Assembly: GCA_947254645.1 (NCBI GenBank)
Contig: CAMYDW010000006.1
Span: forward strand, 23,380-87,379
Length of the DNA stretch: 64,000 bases
Source: an uncultured Peptococcaceae bacterium
GTDB taxonomy: Bacteria; Bacillota; Peptococcia; Peptococcales; Peptococcaceae
Direction: 5' to 3'
Below the pieces are notes generated by a model that searched no databases, was not told the origin of the DNA, and saw nothing but the letters and a program-made list of their open reading frames with translations. Made by a program: the position numbers and the translations under genes. This document shows, one piece after another, positions 45,162 through 55,007 of the stretch. Each line of letters begins with the position of its first letter. Position 1 is the first letter of the stretch.

Positions 45162-47128
45162 GCAAGGAACTGAAAGCCCCCGACAAGGTAACGCAAAAAA
45201 TGACCCGCGACGGTGCGGTTGCGGAAAACCTCACGACGGGCGAAACGTCCAGTATCAGCGAAAGGCCGCAGGAAGAAAACTATTCAGCCCCCGCAGGGGT
45301 GGCAGCGGAAAAGGTTGTGCAGCATATCGGCGCAGAGATTGAGCGACACGCAGCAAAAGGCGCGGAGAAAAAAGCCCTTGACGCGACGCAGCCTAAAACC
45401 CATTCTTCCCGCTTGCAGTTTTCCGAAGCGGAACGGGCAACGCCGGAACTTCAAAAAGCGATCAAGAAATCGGATAAGGCGGCAGACTGTTTAGACGCAG
45501 CGCGGGCGGCTATCCCCAAGCAGACCAAAATCAAGAAAGAGCGCGTTTTTGACGAAGCGAAAGGCAAGGCAACGACGCGCCTTTCCTTTGAAAAGACGGA
45601 TAAGCCCCCAAACGGCAAGTTGCGGCATAACCCCTTATCCCGTCCGGCACAGGAGTTAAACAGTACCGTACATGGGAAAATCTACGAGGTAGAGAAAGAA
45701 AACGTCGGTGTGGAAAGCGGGCACCGGGTAGAACTTGCCGGAGAGAAAGCGGGCGGCATGGCGGCGCGGGCAGTTAAGGGCGGCATACGCCGCCATAAGC
45801 TGAAACCCTACCGGGCAGCGGCGGCAGCGGAAAAACAAGCGGTAAAGGCAAACGCAGATTTTCTCTATCAAAAGGCGTTGCACGATAACCCCGCGCTTGC
45901 GCACTCCAACCCCATTTCCCGTTTTTGGCAGAAGCAGCGCATTAAAAAGCAGTATGCAAAAACGCTGAAAGCGGGCGGCAAAGCGAAAAAAACCGCTGAA
46001 GCCACCGCAAAGGCGGCGAAGAAAACCGCGCAGGAAACCAAACGGGCGACGTTCTTTGTTGTCCGGCATTGGAAAGGCTGCTTGATTGTGGGCGGGATTG
46101 CCTTTATCGTGCTGCTGCTTTTCGGCGGGCTGTCCTCTTGCTCCCTCTTTGGCGGCAACAGCGGCAGCGGCTTGATTGCGTCGTCCTATCTCTCCGAGGA
46201 CGCGGATATAACGGGCGCGGAAAGCGCGTATGCCGCTATGGAAGCCGAGTTACAAGATATGCTGGACAATATCGAAAGCGAATACCCCGGCTATGACGAA
46301 TACCGGGTAAACGCGGACGAGATCGAGCATGACCCCTATGTGCTAATTTCTATCCTTTCCGCGTGGCATGAGGGCGTGTTTACACTCGATGAAGTGCAAA
46401 GCACCCTTGAAATGCTCTTTGAGAAACAGTATATCTTGACGGTCGAGGAAGAAGTACAGGTACGCTACCGCACCGAAACAAGGACGGACAGCGAGGGCAA
46501 CCCCTATACGGTTGAAGTCCCCTATAACTATTACATTCTTCATGTGGATTTGGAAAACTTCAACCTCTCCCATGTCCCCGTTTACATCATGGGCGAAGAA
46601 CAGCTATCCATGTACGCTATGTATATGTCGTCGCTGGGAAACAGACCCGACCTTTTCCCGCAATCCGGCTATGTGTCTAAATACTATGAAAACCCGCCCG
46701 CCGATTATGAAGTACCCGCCGCGCTGCTGGGTTCCGATGAAAAGTTTGCGCGGCTCATGGAGGAAGCAGATAAATACGTCGGTTTTCCCTATGTGTGGGG
46801 CGGCAGCACCCCGGAAACCTCTTTTGATTGCAGCGGCTTTGTGAGTTATGTGTTGACGAACAGCGGCCTATACAATACGGGCAGACTTGGGGCGCAAGGG
46901 CTTTACAACATCTCAACCCCTGTTTCTAACCCGCAGCCGGGGGATTTGGTGTTCTTTACGGGTACATACGACACCCCCGGCGTTTCCCATGTGGGGATTT
47001 ATGTGGGCGAGGACGGGGACGGAAGCCCCGTCATGCTGCATTGTGGCGACCCTATCCAGTATTCAAAGCTGGACACCAGCTATTGGCAATCCCACTTTTA
47101 CGCCTACGGGCGGTTAAATTACAATTAA
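45158..47128 (+). CDS. Conjugative cell-wall hydrolase with NlpC/P60 domain (CD1107-like, element 2)
   Basis: A 656-aa protein with a basic N-terminal half, one membrane helix (about 306-325), the same linker domain as the element 1 protein (YNYYILHVDLENF), and a C-terminal NlpC/P60 domain with PETSFDCSGFVSYV (catalytic Cys) and VSHVGIYVG (catalytic His). Likely opens peptidoglycan for the channel. The start is TTG overlapping the methylase stop as TTGA, after GGAGGTGATGAAGA. Confidence 0.87.
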   Translation: MSKELKAPDKVTQKMTRDGAVAENLTTGETSSISERPQEENYSAPAGVAAEKVVQHIGAEIERHAAKGAEKKALDATQPKTHSSRLQFSEAERATPELQKAIKKSDKAADCLDAARAAIPKQTKIKKERVFDEAKGKATTRLSFEKTDKPPNGKLRHNPLSRPAQELNSTVHGKIYEVEKENVGVESGHRVELAGEKAGGMAARAVKGGIRRHKLKPYRAAAAAEKQAVKANADFLYQKALHDNPALAHSNPISRFWQKQRIKKQYAKTLKAGGKAKKTAEATAKAAKKTAQETKRATFFVVRHWKGCLIVGGIAFIVLLLFGGLSSCSLFGGNSGSGLIASSYLSEDADITGAESAYAAMEAELQDMLDNIESEYPGYDEYRVNADEIEHDPYVLISILSAWHEGVFTLDEVQSTLEMLFEKQYILTVEEEVQVRYRTETRTDSEGNPYTVEVPYNYYILHVDLENFNLSHVPVYIMGEEQLSMYAMYMSSLGNRPDLFPQSGYVSKYYENPPADYEVPAALLGSDEKFARLMEEADKYVGFPYVWGGSTPETSFDCSGFVSYVLTNSGLYNTGRLGAQGLYNISTPVSNPQPGDLVFFTGTYDTPGVSHVGIYVGEDGDGSPVMLHCGDPIQYSKLDTSYWQSHFYAYGRLNYN

Positions 47129-47141
47129 AAGGAGTTGAAAA

Positions 47142-47864
47142 ATGAATATTGTATCTTTTGGCGGCGGCACGAATAGTGCCGCCTTACTTATTGGCCTATA
47201 CAAGCACAAAATCCCGATTGACCTTATCACCTTTGCCAATACGGGCGCGGAACACCCGCATACCTATCAATTTATCGAGATAATCAATCAATGGCTTGCG
47301 GAACACGGTATGCCGCAGATTACCGTTGTGCAGTATGTTGACCGCTACGGCAACCGCCTATCTCTTGAAACCGAGTGCTTGCGCTCTCATACGCTCCCGT
47401 CGATTGCCTACGGGCATAAGCGTTGTTCGCAGAAACACAAAATCGCACCGCAGGAAAAGTTTTGCAACCACTATGCGCCTTGCCGCGAAGTATGGCAGCG
47501 CGGCGAGAAAGTCAACCGCTATATCGGCTATGACGCGGGAGAAGTGAAACGGTATGAACATTCCCGCAAGTACAACGAAGCCGACAAAAAATATCATAAC
47601 CGCTACCCCCTCATTGAAGAATGGGGCTGGAACAGGGACGATTGTATCCGGGAAATCAAAGCGGCAGGATTGCCGCAGCCGGGTAAATCGTCCTGTTTCT
47701 TTTGTCCGAGCATGAAGAAACAAGAGATTTTATATCTCAAAGAACACTATCCCGATCTATTTAACCGGGCGGCGACTTTGGAAGAAAACGCTATGCCCTA
47801 TCTTAAAACCGTTAAGGGATTGGGGCGCAGCTATTCATGGAAAGAACAGTTTGGAAAGGAGTAA
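47142..47864 (+). CDS. PAPS reductase/ATP-pyrophosphatase-like protein
   Basis: A 240-aa protein with the PP-loop SFGGGTNSAALLIG near the N-terminus and two cysteine pairs, including SSCFFCPSMKKQE (about 184-196). This is the PAPS reductase/adenine nucleotide alpha hydrolase superfamily. Mobile-element members differ from sulfate-assimilation enzymes and may modify DNA or nucleotides. No counterpart is seen in element 1. Confidence 0.72.
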   Translation: MNIVSFGGGTNSAALLIGLYKHKIPIDLITFANTGAEHPHTYQFIEIINQWLAEHGMPQITVVQYVDRYGNRLSLETECLRSHTLPSIAYGHKRCSQKHKIAPQEKFCNHYAPCREVWQRGEKVNRYIGYDAGEVKRYEHSRKYNEADKKYHNRYPLIEEWGWNRDDCIREIKAAGLPQPGKSSCFFCPSMKKQEILYLKEHYPDLFNRAATLEENAMPYLKTVKGLGRSYSWKEQFGKE

Positions 47865-47870
47865 ATGACT

Positions 47871-48137
47871 ATGGCGAACACGAAACTTGACCGTATCGAA
47901 AGGGATATTGAGAAAACGAGGGCAAAAATCCTTGAACAGCAAAAGAAGCTGAAAGACCTTGAAGCGCAGAAAGTCGAGGAAGAAAACGCGCAGATCGTGC
48001 AAATGGTAAAGGCGGTACACCTTGACGGGACGCAGCTTGCCGCGTTCCTCTCCGCTTACGCCAGCGGCGAAATCACCTTGCCGCAGCCGGAAGCCACTTA
48101 CCCCGCCGAACAGGAGGACAACGACAATGAAGAATAA
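47871..48137 (+). CDS. DUF4315 coiled-coil protein (element 2)
   Basis: An 88-aa protein MANTKLDRIERDIEKTRAKI..., homologous to 26991-27239, coiled coil plus IVQMVKAVHLDGTQLAAFL. The second ATG is chosen because the first lies too close to the ribosome site AAAGGAG. Confidence 0.75.
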   Translation: MANTKLDRIERDIEKTRAKILEQQKKLKDLEAQKVEEENAQIVQMVKAVHLDGTQLAAFLSAYASGEITLPQPEATYPAEQEDNDNEE

Positions 48138-48876
48138 AAAGATAATCCGAAAGTTTACCGTATTGCTTGCCGCACTGGTTATCATGTGCGGCTTTTCTGT
48201 TACCGCTTATGCGGGCGGTGGCGATGAAAGCGACGACACGCCTACCCCCGTAACCGAGGAAACCCCCGCGCCGGAAACCGAGCCGGAAGAAACGACGGGC
48301 GGCTATGAGCCGCAGCCCCTTACCCCGGACGGGAATATGTCCCTTGTGGACGATATAACGGGTGAAGCGTCCGGCGACAAGCAGTTTATCACCGTCGTTA
48401 CCAAAAGTGGCAACTATTTTTACATCATCATTGACCGCGCCGAGGACGGGGAAAATACCGTCCATTTCCTTAACCAAGTGGACGAAGCGGATTTAACCGC
48501 CCTTATGGAGGACGGGCAGACCGAAGCCCCCGTTTGTAGCTGCACCGATAAATGCGTTGCCGGAAGCGTCAACACCGCTTGCCCGGTTTGCAGCGTCAAC
48601 ATGAGCGAGTGCGCGGGTGTGGAAGCCGAGCCGGAGCCGGAAGAAACCGAGCAGCCGCCGGAAGAAGAAAAAGGCGGCGGCATGGGTATTCTGCTTGTCG
48701 TGCTGCTTGTTGCCGCAGCGGGCGGCGGCGCGTTCTACTACTTTAAGATTTTGAAGCCCAAAAAGGACGCGGCGAAAGGCAGCAGCAGCCTTGACGACCT
48801 TGATTTTGACGAGGACGACGAGGAAACGGAAGTAGTCGAAACCGAACAGACCGAGCAGGAGGACGATAATCTATGA
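48127..48876 (+). CDS. DUF4366 membrane protein (element 2)
   Basis: A 249-aa protein with a signal peptide ending VTAYA (about residue 29), the conserved core PLTPDGNMSLVDDITG and NYFYIIIDRAEDGEN, then an inserted cysteine cluster (CSCTDKCVAGSVNTACPVC, about 138-156) missing in the element 1 protein. One membrane helix (about 182-200) and an acidic tail follow. Start by overlap with DUF4315, as in element 1. Confidence 0.8.
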   Translation: MKNKKIIRKFTVLLAALVIMCGFSVTAYAGGGDESDDTPTPVTEETPAPETEPEETTGGYEPQPLTPDGNMSLVDDITGEASGDKQFITVVTKSGNYFYIIIDRAEDGENTVHFLNQVDEADLTALMEDGQTEAPVCSCTDKCVAGSVNTACPVCSVNMSECAGVEAEPEPEETEQPPEEEKGGGMGILLVVLLVAAAGGGAFYYFKILKPKKDAAKGSSSLDDLDFDEDDEETEVVETEQTEQEDDNL

Positions 48877-50948
48877 AACTTGTAATTGCAGAAAAACCGA
48901 GCGTCGGGGCGGCGATTGCCGCCGTTATGGGCGCGAATGAAAAGCGCAGCGGATATTTTGAGGGCGGCGGCTACCTTGTGTCGTGGTGTATCGGGCATTT
49001 GATTAGCCTTGCAGACGCGGCGACCTACAATGAACAATTCCGTAAATGGAAGTACGACGATCTTCCCATTGTCCCGCAGGAGTGGCAGTTTATTGTTGCC
49101 AGCGGCAAGGAGCAGCAGTTTTCCATTCTCAAAGACCTTATGCACCGCAGCGACGTTACCGAGATTATCAATGCTTGCGACAGCGGGCGCGAGGGGGAAC
49201 TCATTTTCCGCTTTGTCTATGAACAGGCGAATTGCAAAAAGCCCTTTTCCCGCCTTTGGATTAGCAGCATGGAAGCAAGTGCAATCCGCGAGGGCTTTTC
49301 AAATCTCAAAGACGGGCGCGGCTATGACAACCTCTATCAATCCGCGCTTTGCAGAGCAAAGGCCGATTGGCTCATTGGCATTAACGCGACCCGCCTTTTC
49401 TCTATCCTCTACCATAAAACATTGAATGTCGGCAGAGTGCAAACGCCCACCCTTGCTATGCTGGTAAACCGCGACTATGCAATCAGCAGCTTTAAGAAAG
49501 AGAAATATCATGTCGTCCGGCTGGACGTTGGCGGCGTTGCCGCCCTTTCCGAAAGGCAGGACGACGAAGCGGCGGCGCGGCAGATGAAAGCGGCTTGCGA
49601 GAAATCGCAGGCCGTTTGTACTTCCCTTAAAAAAGAGAAAAAGACCGCAGCCCCGCCGAAACTGTTTGACCTCACCGCCTTGCAGCGGGAAGCAAACCGT
49701 TTGTATGGGTTTACGGCGAAACAGACCCTTGACTATGCGCAAGCCCTTTATGAAAAACGGCTTTTGACCTATCCCCGCACCGACAGCAAATATATCACTT
49801 CCGATATGGAGGGCAGCACAAAGGAACTTATCACCGGCCTTTGCGCTGCTCTCCCCTTTATGCAGGGCGTGAAGCTGCAAGCCGACCTTGCGAGGATTTG
49901 CGACAACAGCAAAGTAACCGACCATCACGCCATTTTGCCGACAGCGGAGTTTGTGAAAACGGGCTTTTCTTCCCTTGCCGAAAGTGAGAAAAAGCTAATG
50001 ACCCTTGTGTGCGCAAAACTGCTTTGCGCCGTTGCCGCGCCCTATGAGTATGAAGCGGTTACGGCGGTTTTCACTTGCGGCGGCTATACCTTTACCGCAA
50101 AGGGCAGGACGACGCTTTGCGAGGGTTGGCGCGAGATTGAAAGACTATCCCGCGCCGCGTCCGGGGAACAGGACGAGGACGCAGAGCCGGAAGCGGTTTT
50201 ACCCCCGCTTGCCGAGGGGCAGACCTTTGACAATCCGGCAGCGGAGATCTCCGAACGTTACACGCAGCCCCCAAAGGCATTTACCGAAGATACGTTACTT
50301 TCGGCTATGGAGAGTGCGGGAAAGGAGGACACGCCGGAGGACGCGGAGCGCAAAGGGTTAGGCACCACCGCGACGCGGGCGGGTATCATTGAAAAACTCA
50401 TTAGCGCGGGCTTTGCCGAGCGCAAGGGCAAAAAGCTAATCCCCACAAAGGACGGGTATAACCTTGTCGCTATTCTGCCCGACAGCCTTACGTCCCCGCA
50501 GCTTACGGCAGAATGGGAAACGCGCCTTACCGGGATTGCAAAGGGCAGCGACAGCCCCGCCGACTTCATGCGCGGGATTGAGGAAATGACAGCGGGGCTT
50601 GTCAAGACCTATTCCGCGATTTCCGAGGATAAAGCGAAGCTGTTTACCCCGCAGCGGGAAGCAATCGGCACTTGCCCCCGTTGCGGCGCGGCGGTTTACG
50701 AGGGCAAGAAAAACTTTTACTGCTCCGACAGGGCTTGCAGCTTTGTGATGTGGAAGAATGACCGCTTTTTTGAGCAGCGCAAAAAGGCTTTCACAAAGGC
50801 GATTGCCGCCGCCCTTTTGAAAGACGGAAAGGTAAAAATCAAAGGTATGTACTCGACCAAGACGGGAAAGACCTTTGACGGAGTTGTGCTGCTTGCCGAC
50901 ACAGGCGGCAAGTATGTAAACTTCCGCGTCGAGCAGAACCGAAAATGA
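48873..50948 (+). CDS. topB: DNA topoisomerase III (element 2)
   Basis: A 691-aa type IA topoisomerase homologous to 24054-26135: KLVIAEKPSVGAAIAAVMG, NACDSGREGELIF, LTYPRTDSKYI with the catalytic Tyr, and a zinc ribbon CPRCGAAVYEGKKNFYCS. It overlaps its neighbours by four bases on both sides. Confidence 0.93.
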   Translation: MKLVIAEKPSVGAAIAAVMGANEKRSGYFEGGGYLVSWCIGHLISLADAATYNEQFRKWKYDDLPIVPQEWQFIVASGKEQQFSILKDLMHRSDVTEIINACDSGREGELIFRFVYEQANCKKPFSRLWISSMEASAIREGFSNLKDGRGYDNLYQSALCRAKADWLIGINATRLFSILYHKTLNVGRVQTPTLAMLVNRDYAISSFKKEKYHVVRLDVGGVAALSERQDDEAAARQMKAACEKSQAVCTSLKKEKKTAAPPKLFDLTALQREANRLYGFTAKQTLDYAQALYEKRLLTYPRTDSKYITSDMEGSTKELITGLCAALPFMQGVKLQADLARICDNSKVTDHHAILPTAEFVKTGFSSLAESEKKLMTLVCAKLLCAVAAPYEYEAVTAVFTCGGYTFTAKGRTTLCEGWREIERLSRAASGEQDEDAEPEAVLPPLAEGQTFDNPAAEISERYTQPPKAFTEDTLLSAMESAGKEDTPEDAERKGLGTTATRAGIIEKLISAGFAERKGKKLIPTKDGYNLVAILPDSLTSPQLTAEWETRLTGIAKGSDSPADFMRGIEEMTAGLVKTYSAISEDKAKLFTPQREAIGTCPRCGAAVYEGKKNFYCSDRACSFVMWKNDRFFEQRKKAFTKAIAAALLKDGKVKIKGMYSTKTGKTFDGVVLLADTGGKYVNFRVEQNRK

Positions 50949-51313
50949 TAAGGCTTGATGAAAAGCAATACCGCGCCGTAAAGAAAATGACCCGCGCCGC
51001 TTGTGCAAACAACGATTGCGGGAATTGTCTGCTGCTGGACGACGGGGAAACTTGCGTTTGTGTGCAGAGTATCAGCTATTCGCTGCTATGCCGCTATTTC
51101 CGCGAAGCGGTATTACCCGCCGACAGGCAGCTTTGCGAACAGATCACCCGCAGCGGGGAAACCGATTTGAAGCGTTGCGCGGTATGCGGCAGCACGTTTG
51201 CGGCGGGCAGCAACCGGGCGAAATACTGCCCCGATTGCGCGGCAAAGATACGCCGCAGACAGAAAGCCCAAAGCGAGAGAAACAGGCGTTTACGGATAAA
51301 AACAACTACATAG
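50945..51313 (+). CDS. Cysteine-rich VLP protein (element 2)
   Basis: A 122-aa protein homologous to 20298-20663: NDCGNCLLLDDGETCVC, then AVLPADRQ and a zinc-ribbon-like CAVCGSTF with YCPDCAAKI. It ends in the TAG of TAGCAAGCA, the first bases of oriT-like copy C. In element 1 it lies instead after the ArdC-like gene, so the gene order differs. Confidence 0.78.
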   Translation: MIRLDEKQYRAVKKMTRAACANNDCGNCLLLDDGETCVCVQSISYSLLCRYFREAVLPADRQLCEQITRSGETDLKRCAVCGSTFAAGSNRAKYCPDCAAKIRRRQKAQSERNRRLRIKTTT

Positions 51314-51406
51314 CAAGCACAGCAAACGAGTACCCGTTTGCGAGAAATGCCCGCGCTTCCCATAGAGAGCGCGGGCATTTTGCTTGTTGGGATAGTCCCA
51401 AACCCT
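51311..51406 (+). repeat. oriT-like hairpin repeat, copy C (element 2, before the ArdA/ArdC-like gene)
   Basis: TAGCAAGCA, hairpin GCAAACG/CGTTTGC around AGTACC (51322-51341), hairpin AATGCCCGCGCT/AGCGCGGGCATT, then TTGCTTG and hairpin TTGGGA/TCCCAA (51387-51401). Same plan as copies A and B but different arm sequences, with pairing kept. Confidence 0.72.
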
Positions 51407-51438
51407 TATATGACCGAGAAAGGACGTGATGAAAGAAT

Positions 51439-54400
51439 ATGCCGTATTCCTCATACGACCATGACAAATTAGAAGCCGCCGAAACCATGCGGATAGAACG
51501 CCGGATATATTTTGAAGCAAAGGACAGGGAGATTGCCCCTTATGCTTCCTTGCCGATTGCGCAGCTACTTTCCATGCGCAGCGAAAGCGCGGCGGCAGAA
51601 CAGGCGATTTTTGACGACCTTAAAGAACGCGCCGCCGCATGGGAAGAACAGGCGGGAAGAACGCTTTTGCTGGATAAAACACTTGAATATGTGAGAACGC
51701 CGCACGTCCAGCACACCGCTAACGAGTGGCAGACCACCGAGCATAACCGCCATATTCGCAGCAACCGGGTATATCAGATGAATTACTACATTTACGAGAA
51801 TACCCGCTACGACAAAGAAGCGCAGAAATCTATCCCGTATTCATGGACGCTTACATGGAGCGTGCGCACCAACAGCCCAAGCAGAACCCAAGCGAAGATT
51901 GCCGGACAAGATAGAAAGGTTTTCACCGACAAGGCAGCTATGGAAAAGTATCTGAATGGGCGTATCAAAGCGTATGACCGCTTGTTTACGGAAATCTCCC
52001 CGCCTATCCCGCAGGAGTACGCCGACTATTTCAAAGTAAACGGTATGCTCATGCCGGACTACACCATAGAGGGCGAAGAACCCCCGCAGCAGCAACAGGC
52101 GGCAGCTATCCCCGAAAATACCGGGCAGGAAAAGGAGCGTGAACACATGAGCGAACAGTTTTCTATTATGATAGGCAACCGCAGCCGCTTTGACGCGGGC
52201 GACCCCGGCGGCTATTGGTTGGATATGCCCGCCACAAAGGAGCAGTTGCACGAAGCTATGCGGAACGTCGGCATTACCGCCGACAACCCGCAGGATTTTT
52301 CCATTCGCGGCTATTCCGACGACCCGGAGAAACATATTGCCTTGCCTTATGAAATGGTATGCGCCGCCGACGTGGACGAACTCAATTTTCTTGCGGCGCG
52401 GCTCGAACAGCTTGACCCCGCCGAGGTTGGCAAGCTGAACGCAGCTTTGCAGCAGAAAAACGGGCTTGCAAATATTGGACAGGTAATTGACTTCACCTAC
52501 AACGTGGATTTTTACGTCCATATCCCCGAAGTACATAACTACCACGATTTGGGCGACTATTACTTAAATCAATCCGGCATGGTACAAATGCCCGAAGAAT
52601 GGAAAGGCGGCATTGACCTTTCTACTTTTGGCAGGAACGCTGCCGCGCAGGAAAAAGGCGCGTTTACCGAGTACGGCTATATCGTGGAAAGCGGCGACGA
52701 GTGGGAACGGCAGTTTGAGGGGCGCGAAGTGCCGGAAGAATACCGCATTATGAGTTACCCGCAGCCGGAGCGCGGCGAACAGGACAAAGCCTATATGGAC
52801 GCAGCCGAAACGCAGCAAGCAGACGCACAGGCCGCAGAGCCGCAGCAGCCCCGCCCCGTCGTCCCCATTATCCTTACTTCCGAAAAGCCCGCCGAAAAGG
52901 TAAAGGAGATCACCGCGCGTTTGGAACAGGGCGTACAGGCGATTTTTGACAGCGACCGCTACAAAGAGTTTCTAACCGCTATGTCAAAGTTCCATGATTA
53001 TAGTTTGAATAACACTATCCTAATTGCTATGCAGGGCGGCAATTTGGTAATGGGCTTCCGTCAATGGGAAAAGGAGTTTGACCGCCATGTAAAGAAAGGC
53101 GAGAAAGGCATTAAAATCTTTGCCCCCGCGCCCTACAAGGTGAAAAAGCTGGTTGATAAAATCGACCCCGAAACGAGAAAGCCCATGCTTGACCGCGAGG
53201 GAAAAGTGGTAAAGGAAGAAAAGGAAATCACCGTCCCCGCCTTTAAGGTTATAACCGTCTTTGATATTTCGCAGACCGAGGGCAAGGAGTTTCCCGACCT
53301 TTCCGTTAAACCGCTGCTTGCCGATGTGGAGCAGTACGAGGATTTTTTCGCCGCCCTTGAAAAAGCGTCCCCCGTCCCGATTGCATTTGAGCAGATCACA
53401 AACGGCGCAAATGGGTATTTCAGTTTGACCGACAAGCGTATTGCAATCAAAGAGGGCGTGAGTGAATTACAGGCGGTAAAGACCGCCATTCACGAAATCG
53501 CCCATGCGAAGCTGCACGACGTAGACTTAAACGCCCCGCCGGAGCAGCAAAACCGCGTTGACCGCCATACCTGCGAGGTAGAAGCGGAAAGCGTCGCTTA
53601 TACGGTTTGCCAGCATTTCGGCCTTGATACTTCCGATTACTCTTTCGGCTATGTGGCTGGTTGGAGCAGCGGCAAGGAAATGACCGAGTTAAAAGCGTCC
53701 CTTGAAACAATACAGACCACCGCAAAGGAACTCATTACCGAGATTGAGGGGCATTTTACCGAGTTGCAGCAGCAGCGGCAAGCCGAGCAGGAGCAGGGCG
53801 ATACCTTTTCCATTTATCAGTTAAAGCGCGGGGACGAAACAAGGGACTTGCGCTTTGAGCCTTATGACCGTCTGCAAGCGGCTGGACTTACCATTGACCG
53901 GGTAAATTATGAACTCGTCTATACTGCACCGCTTACAAAGGATATGACGCTGGGCGACATTTGGGAAAGGTTTAATATCGACCACCCCGCCGACTTTAAG
54001 GGGCATAGCCTTTCCGTTTCCGACATTGTTGTGCTTCATCAGAACGACGAGGACACCGCCCACTATGTAGACAGTATCGGTTTTCAGCAAGTGCCGGAGT
54101 TTTTGCAGGAGCAGCAGACCCCCGTATTTGACAAGCTGCCGCCCGAACAGCAGCAAGCCTTGTCCGACACCGTACAAGACACTTTGCAAATGCTGGTTGA
54201 CGCAGACAAGCGGATTTATGGCGACGTTACGGGCAAGACCCTTGAAGCAATCGCGGCGCAAGGATATTCCTACAAGGACGGGCAGCTTGAAAAGCAGCAG
54301 CCGGAAGCGACCCCCGACAGCCTTTTGACGGGTGAAACCGTTAGAACGCCGAGGGGCAATTTTCATATTACCGATATGAGCCGTGAACAGATCGAAGCGG

Positions 54401-54786
54401 CGGGATTTGGTTTTCACCATGCGTCGGAGGACGGGAAGTATCTCATTATGGGGAATGGCACACAGGCTTATGCCATAGCCGCCGAGCAGCCGCAGCGGGA
54501 TAATCCCTTAAAGCACGTCGAGGACACCATAGAGCAGAACGACAACAATTTTGACGGGCTTATCAACAATACGCCGCAAACGCCCACCGTTGCAGATTTT
54601 GAGCAGCGGGCAAAGGCGGGGGAAGCGATTTCCGTTACCGACCTTGCAAAAGCGGTAAAAGCCGAGAAACGGGAACAGCCGCAGAAAAAACCGTCCATTT
54701 TGAAGAAGCTGGACGAATACAAGAAACAGGCGGCGCAGCAGCCGAAAGATAAACAGAAAGAGCATAAAAAGGATTTGGAGGTTTGA
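51439..54786 (+). CDS. Multidomain anti-restriction protein: ArdA-like plus ArdC-like with protease motif (element 2)
   Basis: An 1115-aa protein. Residues 1-215: a DUF3849-like domain. About 235-375: an ArdA-like DNA-mimic domain (acidic, with YWLDMPATKEQLHEAM and FYVHIPEVHNYHDLGDYYL). About 475-610: ArdC-like ssDNA-binding domain (FLTAMSKFHDYSLNN, HVKKGEKGIKIFAP). About 680: TAIHEIAHAKLHD zinc-protease motif. Then a YodL-like domain (DTFSIYQLKRGDETRDL) and a DUF4316-like tail. It would protect incoming DNA from type I restriction and shield the single strand. The element 1 homologue lacks the first two domains. Confidence 0.8.
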   Translation: MPYSSYDHDKLEAAETMRIERRIYFEAKDREIAPYASLPIAQLLSMRSESAAAEQAIFDDLKERAAAWEEQAGRTLLLDKTLEYVRTPHVQHTANEWQTTEHNRHIRSNRVYQMNYYIYENTRYDKEAQKSIPYSWTLTWSVRTNSPSRTQAKIAGQDRKVFTDKAAMEKYLNGRIKAYDRLFTEISPPIPQEYADYFKVNGMLMPDYTIEGEEPPQQQQAAAIPENTGQEKEREHMSEQFSIMIGNRSRFDAGDPGGYWLDMPATKEQLHEAMRNVGITADNPQDFSIRGYSDDPEKHIALPYEMVCAADVDELNFLAARLEQLDPAEVGKLNAALQQKNGLANIGQVIDFTYNVDFYVHIPEVHNYHDLGDYYLNQSGMVQMPEEWKGGIDLSTFGRNAAAQEKGAFTEYGYIVESGDEWERQFEGREVPEEYRIMSYPQPERGEQDKAYMDAAETQQADAQAAEPQQPRPVVPIILTSEKPAEKVKEITARLEQGVQAIFDSDRYKEFLTAMSKFHDYSLNNTILIAMQGGNLVMGFRQWEKEFDRHVKKGEKGIKIFAPAPYKVKKLVDKIDPETRKPMLDREGKVVKEEKEITVPAFKVITVFDISQTEGKEFPDLSVKPLLADVEQYEDFFAALEKASPVPIAFEQITNGANGYFSLTDKRIAIKEGVSELQAVKTAIHEIAHAKLHDVDLNAPPEQQNRVDRHTCEVEAESVAYTVCQHFGLDTSDYSFGYVAGWSSGKEMTELKASLETIQTTAKELITEIEGHFTELQQQRQAEQEQGDTFSIYQLKRGDETRDLRFEPYDRLQAAGLTIDRVNYELVYTAPLTKDMTLGDIWERFNIDHPADFKGHSLSVSDIVVLHQNDEDTAHYVDSIGFQQVPEFLQEQQTPVFDKLPPEQQQALSDTVQDTLQMLVDADKRIYGDVTGKTLEAIAAQGYSYKDGQLEKQQPEATPDSLLTGETVRTPRGNFHITDMSREQIEAAGFGFHHASEDGKYLIMGNGTQAYAIAAEQPQRDNPLKHVEDTIEQNDNNFDGLINNTPQTPTVADFEQRAKAGEAISVTDLAKAVKAEKREQPQKKPSILKKLDEYKKQAAQQPKDKQKEHKKDLEV

Positions 54787-54790
54787 TAGC

Positions 54791-55000
54791 ATGAATACCC
54801 GCTTTACCATTGAGGAAGAAAACATTGTTGCGATCTACGCCGAGGACAGCCGGGAAACAACGCTTGAAAATATCCTTGCCGCCATGCCCTACATGGACGA
54901 GGATATGCGCCAGCTTGCCGCCGCAGCGGTGAACAAGCTGCAAGCCATGACGGACAGCGAGTTTTCCGAAAGGGAGTTTATCTTGACCGACGAGGAATAG
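54791..55000 (+). CDS. Transposon-transfer assisting family protein (element 2)
   Basis: A 69-aa acidic protein, MNTRFTIEEENIVAIY..., homologous to 20660-20866 and in the same place after the large anti-restriction gene. Role unproven. Confidence 0.75.
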   Translation: MNTRFTIEEENIVAIYAEDSRETTLENILAAMPYMDEDMRQLAAAAVNKLQAMTDSEFSEREFILTDEE

Positions 55001-55007
55001 CCCATAG

